A DNA stretch of 33,246 bases, taken from Herminiimonas sp. (lineage in GTDB: Bacteria; Pseudomonadota; Gammaproteobacteria; Burkholderiales; Burkholderiaceae). Positions 9,201-16,507 of this stretch are shown here, one piece after another (positions within the stretch are counted from its first letter, which is position 1; every line of letters begins with the position of its first letter). The notes beneath the pieces were generated by a model. It ran no database searches. It was not told the origin of the DNA and worked only from the letters and a program-made list of their open reading frames with translations. A program made the position numbers and the translations under genes. The stretch is from positions 1 to 33,246 of the forward strand of contig JACMQD010000094.1 in assembly GCA_014377155.1 (NCBI GenBank), in the 5' to 3' direction.

Positions 9201-9662
9201 GCCGTACACGAGCGGCAAGCCGAAAAAGAGTTCGATCGCCTGCGCCATGATCGACGCTTCGAGCGCGAAGAATATGAACGTGAACGACGCGTAGATCAGC
9301 GAGGTGATGGTCGAGCCGATGTAGCCGAAACCGGCGCCGCGCGTCAGCAGATCCATGTCGACGCCATATCTGGCTGCGTAGTAACTGATCGGCAGCCCGG
9401 TCAGGAAGATCGCCACCGACACGCACAGGATTGCCCAGAACGCATTGGCAAAACCGTAACTGAGCGTGATGGCGCCGCCGATCGCCTCCAGCGCCAGGAA
9501 CGACACTGCGCCCATGGCGGTATTGGCGAGACTGAACTCGGACCATTTGCGGAACGCGCGCGGCGTGAAGCGCAATGCGTAGTCTTCCAGCGTCTCGTTG
9601 GCGACCCACGTATTGTAGTCACGGCGAATCTTGATGATGCGCTGGGGGGCTGCCGCACTCAT
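6273..9662 (-). CDS. NCS1-type permease fused to Cys-rich module, histidine kinase and receiver (hybrid sensor kinase)
   Basis: This 1129-residue protein combines four parts. Residues about 1-478 form a complete NCS1-like transporter (purine/cytosine/allantoin permease family) with roughly twelve hydrophobic segments. Residues 500-537 form a Cys-rich module with CVIC, HC, CSLCC, RC and RC elements (eight cysteines). Two further membrane segments lie near 565-586 and 606-627, followed by a likely helical linker (640-675). The kinase core has the phosphorylatable His683 in MSHELRTPLN, the N box at 797-801, G1 at DTG 828-830 and G2 at GTGLGL. A C-terminal receiver (about 918-1035) has Asp925/926, phospho-acceptor Asp969 and Lys1020. 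No clear histidine-phosphotransfer domain follows. The ATG is preceded by GGAG. Transporter-kinase fusions such as CbrA (SSS type) sense or transport a ligand and signal its presence. By analogy this one may detect a nitrogen compound and phosphorylate the adjacent regulator. The ligand is not known from sequence. Confidence 0.93.
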   Translation of the reverse strand: MSAAAPQRIIKIRRDYNTWVANETLEDYALRFTPRAFRKWSEFSLANTAMGAVSFLALEAIGGAITLSYGFANAFWAILCVSVAIFLTGLPISYYAARYGVDMDLLTRGAGFGYIGSTITSLIYASFTFIFFALEASIMAQAIELFFGLPLVYGYVVCSIVIIPLVAYGITWISRLQLWTQPLWIVLLVLPYACVLYKEPDALRSMMTFIGRSEEGGAFNLALFGAAATVAFSLIAQIGEQVDFLRFLPEKTRANRLRWWVALLLAGPGWILLGAAKMLGGALLAFLAVQHQVPLAKAIEPTQMYLIGYSYVFSDPAWILAAVTLFVVISQIKINVTNAYAGSLAWSNFFARLTHSHPGRVVWLVFNVLIAVFLMELGVFKALEHVLGLYSLVAISWIGAVVADLVVNKPLGLSPAHIEFKRAHLYAINPVGVGSMLAASLVSAVAFSGYLGGTAQALAPFIALGSAMLLAPLIAWATDGRYYLARHDTLEQKSGASLSCVICENRFETEDMAHCPAYQGPICSLCCSLDVRCHDRCKPSSDLPNLLQAVLPPRLARSFHTRIGHYVIVLVLLGAGLALLLWLLYYQQVSASAEPATYGPDALRGIFVKLFATLLLLIGVGAWWLVLTSDSRRVAHEESDRQTHLLMNEIEAHRKTDAELQRAKEAAEAANLAKSRFVTGMSHELRTPLNSILGYAQILQVDPAMPAARKEAIDVIYRSGNHLLSLIDGLLDIAKIEAGKMRLDTGELALTDFVDQIAGMFAPLAAAKGLSFICIPDDRMPAVVRGDAKRVRQILINLVGNAVKFTDSGSVTLRMRYLREMAHFDVEDTGIGIAEVDLERIFMPFERSGAADLRSDTGTGLGLTICSMLTTVMGGDLAVKSRVGAGSTFALKLYLPEVAAPQPKLKLEDQLRGYLGARKTILIVDDQAPQRRVLAEMLVPVGFDIIEAGSGADCLAAIDTQMPDLVLLDIAMPGMDGWEVSRAIRDRGHAALPIMIVSANAFDVAAGRAGFPCHDGFVVKPVLLPELLAKVKHHLRLDHLAQRVHVADVVPYGLAAHVVVPSPACIAILLEMGAMGYVKGILGKLDEIEQEAPAIRAITNELRLLVKHYRFDDYMKRLREMPRHATDNV

Positions 9663-9715
9663 GCGGTTCTCCGGTTAGGGCAACGAATTCTAGGCGGTTA
9701 TCGAGAATGCTTGCA

Positions 9716-9912
9716 TGACGTAAAAGCAATTTTCAAGCCACCGAGTCACATTGCGTGTACCTGCTCCGTGGGGCAACCAGACGACGTGCAAAACAGACTT
9801 GTCGCGTTTCCCGCACCAACATGTCGCCGCAACTACGCACCGCTTCAACGCACCGTCTTAACGCACTTTGAACAATCCGGTGCACCCTAAACCTGCGTAG
9901 TCACTTACGTCA
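9716..9912. promoter_or_regulatory. Inverted copies of an 8-mer (TGACGTAA / TTACGTCA) flanking the divergent control region
   Basis: TGACGTAA at 9716-9723 has an exact reverse complement, TTACGTCA, at 9905-9912. Together they bracket most of the roughly 395 bp region between the permease-kinase gene and urtA. The downstream copy overlaps the CGTA-N6-TACG repeat. They could be binding sites of the LuxR-type regulator allowing looping between the two divergent promoters. The region is otherwise non-coding: no small ORF with a ribosome-binding site was seen. A chance 8-bp match in 400 bp is unlikely but possible. Confidence 0.4.
9896..9909. promoter_or_regulatory. CGTA-N6-TACG inverted repeat, candidate activator site upstream of urtA
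   Basis: CGTA at 9896-9899 and TACG at 9906-9909 are exact inverted repeats separated by six bases, a spacing that suits dimeric LuxR/NarL-type regulators. The site lies about 160 bp upstream of urtA and about 20 bp upstream of a weak promoter-like pair at 9922-9950, which would suit an activator. It is inferred only from symmetry and position. Confidence 0.4.
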
Positions 9913-9921
9913 AACAACGTA

Positions 9922-9950
9922 TTGTTGCGCCGCAGCGTAACTCGTAATCT
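9922..9950 (+). promoter_or_regulatory. Weak sigma70-like promoter for the urt/fmd operon
   Basis: TTGTTG (9922-9927) and TAATCT (9945-9950) are separated by 17 bp. Both hexamers match consensus poorly, as expected for an activator-dependent promoter. A small inverted repeat, CAAC-N5-GTTG (9915-9927), overlaps the -35 element. A start near 9957 would give a leader of about 100 nt before urtA. Confidence 0.3.
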
Positions 9951-10058
9951 TCATCCCAAGGAAGGCAATCCGCCGCCAGGTCCACCTTAAATCGGTGTTC
10001 AGGCCGCGGCGCTGCACCGATTTACCACTTTGATCAATCCGTCTAAAAGGAGTACCGC

Positions 10059-11312
10059 ATGTCTGATCGTTCCCCCTCCACTACCCGGTCGGCGCAGCGC
10101 CGCAAGGTTCTCGTGGGACTGGCAGCTGCTTCCGCGATGCTGCTTCCGGTCTCGATTCTCGCGCAGCAAATGCCGACGGCGAAGGTTAATACGACCAAGC
10201 TGGCGGTAACCGACACCGAAGTCACGGTCGGCCAATTGCATTCCGCCACCGGCACCATGGCCATCAGCGAAACCGGCTCGATCCAGGCCGAGCGACTGGC
10301 GATCGAACAGATCAATGCCATGGGCGGCGTTCTTGGCCGCAAGATCAAAGTGATCCAGGAAGACGGCGCCAGCGACTGGCCGACTTTCGCCGAAAAAGCC
10401 CGCAAGCTGCTTGAAAACGACCACGTCGCCGCCGTCTTCGGCTGCTGGACCTCAGCTTCGCGCAAGGCGGTGTTGCCAGTCTTCGAAAAAGCCAATGGTC
10501 TGCTCTACTACCCGACTTTCTACGAGGGTCTGGAGCAATCCAAGAACGTGATCTATACGGGTCAGGAAGCGACGCAACAGGTGCTGGCAGGTCTCGACTG
10601 GATTGCCAAGGACAAGAAAGCCAAGACTTTCTTTTTAGTCGGCTCCGATTACATCTGGCCGCGTACATCGAACAAAATCGCCCGCAAACATATCGAGAAC
10701 GTGCTCAAGGGATCGGTCGTCGGTGAAGAATACTACCCGCTTGGCAACACCCAGTTCGGCTCGCTGATCAACAAGATCAAGCTAAAAAAACCGGATGTGA
10801 TCTTTGCCGACGTGGTGGGAGGCAGTAACGTAGCGTTTTACAAACAGCTCAAGGCCGCCGGCGTTACCGCCAAGACGCAGAACCTCCTGACCATCTCGGT
10901 CACTGAGGATGAGATGCTGGGTATCGGCGGCGAAAACGTCGAGGGTTTTTATGCGTCGATGAAATATTTTCAGAGCCAGGACCTGCCTAACAACAAAAAA
11001 TTTGTCGATTCTTTCAAGGCCAAGTACGGCCCCGCGTCGGTAATGGGCGACGTCACGCAGGCAGCCTATCTCGGTCCCTGGCTCTGGAAGGCCGCCGTCG
11101 AAAAAGCTGGTAGCTTCGATGTCGATAAAGTCGTCGTCGCATCGCCCGGCATCGAGCTGAAGATCGCACCGGAAGGCTACGTCAAGATTCACGACAACCA
11201 TCACCTCTGGAGCAGGACGCGGATCGGACAGGCGCAAAAAGATGGCCAGTTCAAGGTCGTCTACGAATCCGGCCTGATCGAGCCCAATCCTTTTCCGAAA
11301 GGTTATCAGTAA
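10059..11312 (+). CDS. urtA: Urea/short-chain amide ABC transporter, substrate-binding protein UrtA (FmdD-like)
   Basis: The 417-residue periplasmic binding protein begins with a signal peptide containing a twin-arginine-like pair (residues 14-15, AQRRKVLVG) and a cleavage region near LAQQ. The mature part has the features of the urea/amide-binding family: HSATGTMAISE, INAMGGVLGRKIKVI, NDHVAAVFGCWTSASRK and GLLYYPTFYEG. It would deliver substrate to the UrtBC membrane channel. The ATG is preceded by AAAGGAG. It is the first gene of a plus-strand operon that runs through formamidase. This family includes true urea-binding UrtA and FmdD, the short-chain amide binder of Methylophilus. The formamidase in the operon and the absence of urease genes make amides, especially formamide, at least as likely as urea. 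Confidence 0.9.
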   Translation: MSDRSPSTTRSAQRRKVLVGLAAASAMLLPVSILAQQMPTAKVNTTKLAVTDTEVTVGQLHSATGTMAISETGSIQAERLAIEQINAMGGVLGRKIKVIQEDGASDWPTFAEKARKLLENDHVAAVFGCWTSASRKAVLPVFEKANGLLYYPTFYEGLEQSKNVIYTGQEATQQVLAGLDWIAKDKKAKTFFLVGSDYIWPRTSNKIARKHIENVLKGSVVGEEYYPLGNTQFGSLINKIKLKKPDVIFADVVGGSNVAFYKQLKAAGVTAKTQNLLTISVTEDEMLGIGGENVEGFYASMKYFQSQDLPNNKKFVDSFKAKYGPASVMGDVTQAAYLGPWLWKAAVEKAGSFDVDKVVVASPGIELKIAPEGYVKIHDNHHLWSRTRIGQAQKDGQFKVVYESGLIEPNPFPKGYQ

Positions 11313-11395
11313 CGCGCAGCGGCCGACCGGCGGCTGTTGCACTGTGATGCAGCGGCCACTGGTCGGGATTCAATTTAGTACAAAAAGGATTCATC

Positions 11396-12313
11396 ATGAG
11401 CTGGCTAAGCGAATTCGGCGCTATCTTTGCGATGCAGGGCTTCAACGGCCTGTCGGTCTTTTGTGTGTTGCTGCTGATGGCGCTGGGCCTGGCAATTATT
11501 TTCGGGCAGATGGGCGTGATCAACATGGCGCACGGCGAGTTTCTGACCATCGGCGCCTACATGACCTACTTGCTGTCGACGCTGACCACGACTTACGCGC
11601 CACAGTTGCAGCCCTATTATTTTTTCGCGGCCATCGTCCTGTCTTTCCTGGCGGCTTACGGTTTTGGCTATCTTACCGAGCGTCTGATGATCAGCCGCCT
11701 TTACAAGCGCCCGCTCGATACCCTGCTCGCTACGTGGGGTCTAAGCCTGGTGATGCAACAAGCGTTTCGCTCGGTCTTCGGCGCCAAGGAAGTAAGCGCC
11801 ACCCTGCCCGAGTGGCTGATGGGCTCCTTCAAGCCAAGCGAGAGCATCGACATTCCGCTTAATGGCATGTTCATGATGGGACTGACGGCGCTCATGACCG
11901 GCGGCATATTCCTGTTGCTGTTTCGCTCGCGCTGGGGTCTGCAGGTGCGCGCCACCATGCAGAACCGCGCGATGAGCGGCGCAGTAGGCATCAATACCCG
12001 TACGGTCGACCGCACCACATTCGCACTCGGCTGTGGCGTGGCGGGTGTGGCTGGATCGGCTTTTACCACCATCGGCTCCACCGGACCGACCAGCGGCTCG
12101 CTGTACATCGTCGATACCTTCCTGGTGGTGGTGTTCGGCGGTGCGCAGAGCCTGATCGGCACCATCGCCTCGGCATTTTCGATCGCACAGACTCAGTCGA
12201 CTTCCGAATTTTTCCTGTCGGGCTCGATGGCCAAGGTCCTCACGCTATCAGCCGTGATCCTGATCCTGATGCTGCGTCCGCAAGGACTGTTTTCCGCCAA
12301 GGTCCGCAAGTAG
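11396..12313 (+). CDS. urtB: ABC transporter permease UrtB (urea/amide, LivH-like)
   Basis: The 305-residue integral membrane protein belongs to the branched-chain amino acid/urea permease family. The GQMGVINMAHGEFLTIGAYM segment near the N-terminus is the hallmark LivH/UrtB motif, and several hydrophobic helices follow. A C-terminal VVVFGGAQSLIGT segment is the cytoplasmic loop that contacts the ATPases. It pairs with UrtC to form the inner-membrane channel. AAGGA precedes the ATG at 11396, 83 bp after urtA. Many proteobacterial urea-specific UrtB proteins are considerably longer because of an extra N-terminal part. This compact form is closer to the amide-type transporters, which is a mild hint about substrate. 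Confidence 0.9.
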   Translation: MSWLSEFGAIFAMQGFNGLSVFCVLLLMALGLAIIFGQMGVINMAHGEFLTIGAYMTYLLSTLTTTYAPQLQPYYFFAAIVLSFLAAYGFGYLTERLMISRLYKRPLDTLLATWGLSLVMQQAFRSVFGAKEVSATLPEWLMGSFKPSESIDIPLNGMFMMGLTALMTGGIFLLLFRSRWGLQVRATMQNRAMSGAVGINTRTVDRTTFALGCGVAGVAGSAFTTIGSTGPTSGSLYIVDTFLVVVFGGAQSLIGTIASAFSIAQTQSTSEFFLSGSMAKVLTLSAVILILMLRPQGLFSAKVRK

Positions 12314-12337
12314 GCCACTCAACTCCAAGGATCGATT

Positions 12338-13531
12338 ATGAACACTGCATATGAAAAACTGTTAGGAGGGCGGCAAGGCGCGATCGGGCTGCTGGTGCTG
12401 TGTACGCTGCTGCTGGTGGTGTTCCCGCTGATGCTGGATAGCTTTCGTCTTAACCTCGTGGGCAAGTACCTGTCGTACGCTTTCGTCGCAGTCGGCCTGG
12501 TGCTGTGCTGGGGCTATGGCGGCATTCTGAGCCTCGGCCAAGGCGTCTTTTTCGGTCTTGGCGGCTATTGCATGGCGATGTTTCTCAAGCTCGAAGCATC
12601 GGACCCGATCAGCACCAAGATTCAGTCGACGCCCGGTATCCCCGACTTCATGGACTGGAACCAGATCACCGAATTGCCGATGTTATGGCAGCCCTTTAAT
12701 AGCCTTGGACTGACCATCCTTGCAGTGCTGGCAATCCCGACCCTGCTGGCGCTGGTGATCGGCATCGCAATGTTCAAGCGGCGCGTCGGTGACGTGTATT
12801 TTTCGATCGTCACCCAGGCCATTGCCGCCATCCTGTCGATTCTGATCATCGGCCAGCAAGGGCTGACCGGCGGCGTCAACGGCATCACCGACCTCAAAAC
12901 CATGCTGGGCTGGGATATCCGCACCGATTCGGCCAAGCTGATCCTCTACTTCGTCAATATTGCGCTGCTGGTCGCTTGCATCCTGTTTGGCAGGTTCATC
13001 CTGACATCCAAGCTCGGACGGTTACTGATGGCGATGCGAGACAAGGAAGAACGGGTGCGCTTTTCCGGCTACGACGTGGCCAGCTTCAAGGTGTTCGTTT
13101 TCTGTGTCGCAGCACTGTTCTCGGCCATCGGCGGCGCCATGTTCACACTGCAGGTGGGGTTCATGTCGCCATCGTTCGTCGGCATCGTGCCCTCAATTGA
13201 AATGGTGATCTACGCCGCAGTCGGCGGACGCATGTCTCTGCTGGGCGCAGTGTACGGTACGTTGCTGGTCAATTTCGGTAAGACCTATTTTTCCGAAACG
13301 CTGCCCGAACTGTGGTTGTTCCTGATGGGCGGATTGTTCATCGCAGTCGTCATGTACTTTCCGAATGGCCTGGCGGGTCTGTATGAAAGCCACGGTCGCA
13401 AGCTGCTCGGCAAAGTGCGCCGCGTCAAGCCAACTGCAGCCCCTGCACAACCGACTGCTGCCCGGCCCGGCAAACCTGCCAGCCGTCCCGGCATCGCGCT
13501 AGACGGCAGCAACCTGGAGGCCTCACCATGA
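12338..13531 (+). CDS. urtC: ABC transporter permease UrtC (urea/amide, LivM-like)
   Basis: This is the second permease subunit, 397 residues. Hydrophobic helices start at GAIGLLVLCTLLLVVFPL. The GYGGILSLGQGVFFGLGGYC motif and the EMVIYAAVGGRMSLLGAVYG loop are diagnostic of LivM/UrtC proteins. The last 45 or so residues form a low-complexity Pro/Ala/Lys-rich cytoplasmic tail (VKPTAAPAQPTAARPGKPAS) that is not needed for the fold. The ATG at 12338 has AAGGA upstream and lies 24 bp after urtB. Its stop overlaps the urtD start in an ATGA arrangement, so the two are translationally coupled. Confidence 0.9.
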   Translation: MNTAYEKLLGGRQGAIGLLVLCTLLLVVFPLMLDSFRLNLVGKYLSYAFVAVGLVLCWGYGGILSLGQGVFFGLGGYCMAMFLKLEASDPISTKIQSTPGIPDFMDWNQITELPMLWQPFNSLGLTILAVLAIPTLLALVIGIAMFKRRVGDVYFSIVTQAIAAILSILIIGQQGLTGGVNGITDLKTMLGWDIRTDSAKLILYFVNIALLVACILFGRFILTSKLGRLLMAMRDKEERVRFSGYDVASFKVFVFCVAALFSAIGGAMFTLQVGFMSPSFVGIVPSIEMVIYAAVGGRMSLLGAVYGTLLVNFGKTYFSETLPELWLFLMGGLFIAVVMYFPNGLAGLYESHGRKLLGKVRRVKPTAAPAQPTAARPGKPASRPGIALDGSNLEASP

Positions 13532-14289
13532 ATGCAGTCGGCGTCAAGAACAGCAACCGCCCCGTGCTGGCGATCGAAGGCCTGACGGTCTCCTTCGACG
13601 GCTTCAAAGCGGTCGACGATCTCAACCTGTATGTCAACCGCAACGAAGTCCATGTGGTGATCGGCCCCAATGGTGCCGGCAAGACGACCGTACTGGACCT
13701 GATCTGCGGCAAGACCCAGGCCACCAGCGGCAGTATCCGTTTCAATGATCGCGAATTGACCCGCATGCGGGAACACGACATCGTCCGCGCTGGCGTCGGC
13801 CGGAAGTTCCAGACACCGTCGATCTATGAAAACCTGAGCGTTTTTGAAAATCTGGAGATGTCGTTTCCGCGCGGTCGCAAGGTCGTCGGCGCACTGTTCT
13901 TCAAACGCACGCAAGAGGTCATCGATCGCGTCAAGCACGTTGCCTCCGATATTTTCCTGAACGAGCATCTGTATCAGCAAGCCGACTTGCTCTCACACGG
14001 ACAAAAGCAATGGCTCGAAATCGGCATGTTACTGATGCAGGACCCGGCGCTTCTGATGCTGGACGAACCGGTAGCCGGCATGAGCGTGTCGGAGCGCGAA
14101 AAGACCGCGGAACTGCTGGGCCGTATCAGTCGTGGTCGCTCGGTCGTCGTGATCGAACACGACATGGAGTTTGTCAAAAGCATCGCGCACAAGGTAACGG
14201 TACTGCATCAGGGAAAAGTTCTTGCAGAAGGCAGTATGGAATCGGTGCAAGCCAATCCGAAAGTCATCGAAGTCTATCTCGGTCATTGA
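13528..14289 (+). CDS. urtD: ABC transporter ATP-binding protein UrtD
   Basis: This 253-residue cytoplasmic ATPase energises the UrtBC channel. Walker A is GPNGAGKT at 46-53, the Q-loop region is GVGRKFQTPSIYENLSVFEN, the signature appears as LSHGQKQWLEIG (a UrtD/LivG-type variant of LSGGQ), Walker B is LLMLDEP, and the switch His is in VVVIEHDMEFV. The extended length relative to UrtE and the YENLSVFENLEMSFPR segment match UrtD. It starts in a 4-nt overlap with urtC, with GGAGG upstream. Confidence 0.92.
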   Translation: MNAVGVKNSNRPVLAIEGLTVSFDGFKAVDDLNLYVNRNEVHVVIGPNGAGKTTVLDLICGKTQATSGSIRFNDRELTRMREHDIVRAGVGRKFQTPSIYENLSVFENLEMSFPRGRKVVGALFFKRTQEVIDRVKHVASDIFLNEHLYQQADLLSHGQKQWLEIGMLLMQDPALLMLDEPVAGMSVSEREKTAELLGRISRGRSVVVIEHDMEFVKSIAHKVTVLHQGKVLAEGSMESVQANPKVIEVYLGH

Positions 14290-14312
14290 AATTTTCTGCA
14301 TCGGAGTACGTC

Positions 14313-15002
14313 ATGTTCAATGTTTCAAATCTTGCATCGGGTTACGGCCAGAGCGAAGTCATTCACGACGTCAGCCTGGCGGCGGACAAACGGGAGATCG
14401 TTGCCATCATGGGGCGTAACGGCATGGGCAAGACCACCCTGTTCAAGACGCTGATGGGACTGCTGCCCCAGCGCCACGGCAGCATCAAAGTCGACGGCCA
14501 TGAACTAGGCGCGATGGAGAGCTATCAGCGCGTCGAAAACGGCATCGCCTACGTGCCCCAGGGCCGCATGATTTTTTCCAATATGACGGTACTGGAAAAT
14601 ATCCAGACCGGCCTACCACCCGAGGCCGACGGCCGCGTTCCGCAAGAACTGTACGTGCTGTTCCCGGTGCTGTACGACATGCGCAATCGCAAGGGCGGCA
14701 ACCTGTCCGGCGGCCAGCAACAACAACTGGCGATCGCGCGTGCGCTGGCGACCAATCCCAAGGTGCTGCTGCTGGATGAACCGACTGAAGGCATCCAGCC
14801 GTCGATTATCAAGGACATCGCCCGCAGCTTGCGGGAGATTCGCACGCTGCGCAACCTCACCATCATCGTATCGGAACAAGTGCTCAGTTTCACGCTCGAC
14901 ATTGCCGATCGTTTCCTGGTCATCGACAAAGGACGGTTCGTCTACGAAGACACCCGCGCCAATGTCGATGCCGCAACCATCAGCCGCTACTTGTCCGTAT
15001 AG
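14313..15002 (+). CDS. urtE: ABC transporter ATP-binding protein UrtE
   Basis: This is the second ATPase of the transporter, 229 residues. Walker A is GRNGMGKT at 34-41, a signature LSGGQQQQLAIARAL begins at 131, and Walker B with the catalytic Glu is LLLDEPTEG at 152-160. MGRNGMGKTTL and YVPQGRMIF are typical of UrtE/LivF. The ATG at 14313 is preceded by GGAG; the frame is open further upstream inside urtD, but that part does not read as an ATPase N-terminus. It follows urtD by 23 bp. UrtD and UrtE are expected to form the heterodimeric motor. Confidence 0.92.
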   Translation: MFNVSNLASGYGQSEVIHDVSLAADKREIVAIMGRNGMGKTTLFKTLMGLLPQRHGSIKVDGHELGAMESYQRVENGIAYVPQGRMIFSNMTVLENIQTGLPPEADGRVPQELYVLFPVLYDMRNRKGGNLSGGQQQQLAIARALATNPKVLLLDEPTEGIQPSIIKDIARSLREIRTLRNLTIIVSEQVLSFTLDIADRFLVIDKGRFVYEDTRANVDAATISRYLSV

Positions 15003-15033
15003 GTCATCACGCTTTTTTGCAGAGGAGAACTTC

Positions 15034-15288
15034 ATGATCGGCTTCATGCATTACAACAAATTCGGTAACCAGGGTTTCACGGATCGTGGCAAGGGCCGCA
15101 CCGTTGCATCGGTCCAGACCTGCCCGGTCTGCCTGTGTGCGTTCAGCGCTACAGGCGGCGTCCTGCCAGACGGCGTCATTTTGCCCAGGGACGAGTGGAT
15201 CAAACAGGTCTGCACGGCCGTCAAGGACGACACGGTCAACGGCGGCTATCAATCGGGCTGTTGCGCCGGAGCCTACCCGGCGTTCTGA
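15034..15288 (+). CDS. Small Cys-rich protein of unknown function in the urt/fmd operon
   Basis: An 84-residue protein starts at ATG 15034 behind a strong AGAGGAG site, 31 bp after urtE and 43 bp before formamidase, so it is certainly in the operon. The frame continues upstream within urtE, but the ribosome-binding site fixes this start. It has six cysteines: C30, C33 and C35 in TCPVCLCAFS, C60 in WIKQVC, and C76-C77 in YQSGCCAGAY. There is no signal peptide or membrane segment, so it should be cytoplasmic. I do not recognise a family. The cysteine pattern suggests a metal site or redox role. Its place between the transporter and formamidase suggests a metallochaperone, maturation factor or regulator for amide use; this is inference only. 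Confidence 0.85.
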   Translation: MIGFMHYNKFGNQGFTDRGKGRTVASVQTCPVCLCAFSATGGVLPDGVILPRDEWIKQVCTAVKDDTVNGGYQSGCCAGAYPAF

Positions 15289-15331
15289 AATTACATTCGA
15301 CAATTTCGCTTCACGAAAAAAGGGAGACACC

Positions 15332-16507
15332 ATGCAGCACTTCACGATCAAGCCGGGCGTTCCGCTGGCCGAGCAGGCAGAACTGGGCCACAACCGCTGG
15401 CATCCCGACATTCCGTTTTTGTCACGCGTCAAGCCGGGCGAAGCCATTATCATCGAGTCGCTCGATTTCCTGGACGGACAGATTCTGGACAACGATGATG
15501 TCGCCGACGTGCGCGACGTCGACCTTACCCGCGCCCATCCGCTGACCGGTCCGTTCTATATCGAAGGTGCCGAGCCGGGTGATCTGCTGGTGGTTGACCT
15601 GCTCGACATCAAGCCAATCACACCCGTCGGCTTTTCGGGCGTCTTTGCAAAGTCGAACGGCGGCGGCTTCCTGGCCGATTATTTTCCCGATGCGGCGAAA
15701 GCGATCTGGGACTTGAAGGGGCTGTACGCGACCTCGCGTCACATTCCTGGCGTACGCATTGCGGGTCTGACGCATCCAGGGCTGATGGGCTGCCTGCCGT
15801 CGATGGATTTGCTGAATGAGTGGAACCGCCGCGAAGCACCGCTGGCGCGCCTCGGCCTGGCCAAACCCCCGGACCCGGCCACCGCGGTGTTGCGCGGACT
15901 GAAAGGCGCGGCATTCGACAAAATGGCGGCGGAGGCGGCGCGCACGGTGCCGCCGCGCGAACATGGCGGCAATACCGACATCAAGGACCTGTCGGCCGGT
16001 ACCCGCATCTTCTTTCCGGTATACGTCAAAGGCGCAGGCTTCTCGATGGGCGACCTGCATTTTTCTCAGGGCGATGGCGAAATCGGATTTTGCGGCGCGA
16101 TCGAAATGGACGGCGCCACGCATGTCGGCTTCGACCTGATCAAGGGTGGCATGGCCAAGTACGGCCTCACCGCGCCGATCTTCCTGCCTAGCGTGGTCAA
16201 GCCGCATTACAGCAAGTACATCACTTTCGAAGGCATCAGCGTCGAAAACGGCAAGAACTATTACATGGACGCGACGGTGGCGTATCGCCAGGCTTGCCTG
16301 AAGGCGATCGACTATTTGACGCACTTCGGCCTGACCGGTACGCAGGCGTACATGCTGCTGACAGCGGCGCCGGTCGAAGGACGCATTGGCGGGATCGTGG
16401 ATATTCCGAATTGTGCTTGTACGGTATCGATACCGATGGAGATCTTCGATCAGGATATATCACCGAAGGGGATGTTGAATGACAAGGGATATTGGGGCCG
16501 GGAGTAG
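15332..16507 (+). CDS. fmdA: Formamidase (acetamidase/formamidase family)
   Basis: The 391-residue cytoplasmic amidohydrolase hydrolyses formamide to formate and ammonia. The start MQHFTIKPGVPLAEQAELGH is preceded by GGGAGA. Family landmarks include the HNRWHPDIPF region, GPFYIEGAEPGDLLVVDLLDI, GNTDIKDLSAGTRIFFPVYV, GAGFSMGDLHFSQGDGEI, a KPHYSKYITFEGISVE block and the C-terminal RIGGIVDIPNCACTVSIPMEIF. Length and motifs match Methylophilus-type FmdA, a metal-dependent homo-oligomer, and not the shorter aliphatic amidases. It closes the transporter module: imported formamide is converted to ammonia in the same operon. The frame is open upstream, but that part overlaps the small Cys-rich gene. 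Confidence 0.95.
   Translation: MQHFTIKPGVPLAEQAELGHNRWHPDIPFLSRVKPGEAIIIESLDFLDGQILDNDDVADVRDVDLTRAHPLTGPFYIEGAEPGDLLVVDLLDIKPITPVGFSGVFAKSNGGGFLADYFPDAAKAIWDLKGLYATSRHIPGVRIAGLTHPGLMGCLPSMDLLNEWNRREAPLARLGLAKPPDPATAVLRGLKGAAFDKMAAEAARTVPPREHGGNTDIKDLSAGTRIFFPVYVKGAGFSMGDLHFSQGDGEIGFCGAIEMDGATHVGFDLIKGGMAKYGLTAPIFLPSVVKPHYSKYITFEGISVENGKNYYMDATVAYRQACLKAIDYLTHFGLTGTQAYMLLTAAPVEGRIGGIVDIPNCACTVSIPMEIFDQDISPKGMLNDKGYWGRE

Noticed and set aside
8670..9890. 406-residue open frame on the plus strand
   Set aside because: It lies antisense to the transporter part of the kinase gene, is rich in Arg, Gln, His and Asp as antisense frames of GC-rich membrane genes are, has no ribosome-binding site and no domain.
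15422..16324. 300-residue open frame on the minus strand
   Set aside because: It is antisense to formamidase, which has clear motifs and a strong start. The minus frame reads as low-quality sequence.
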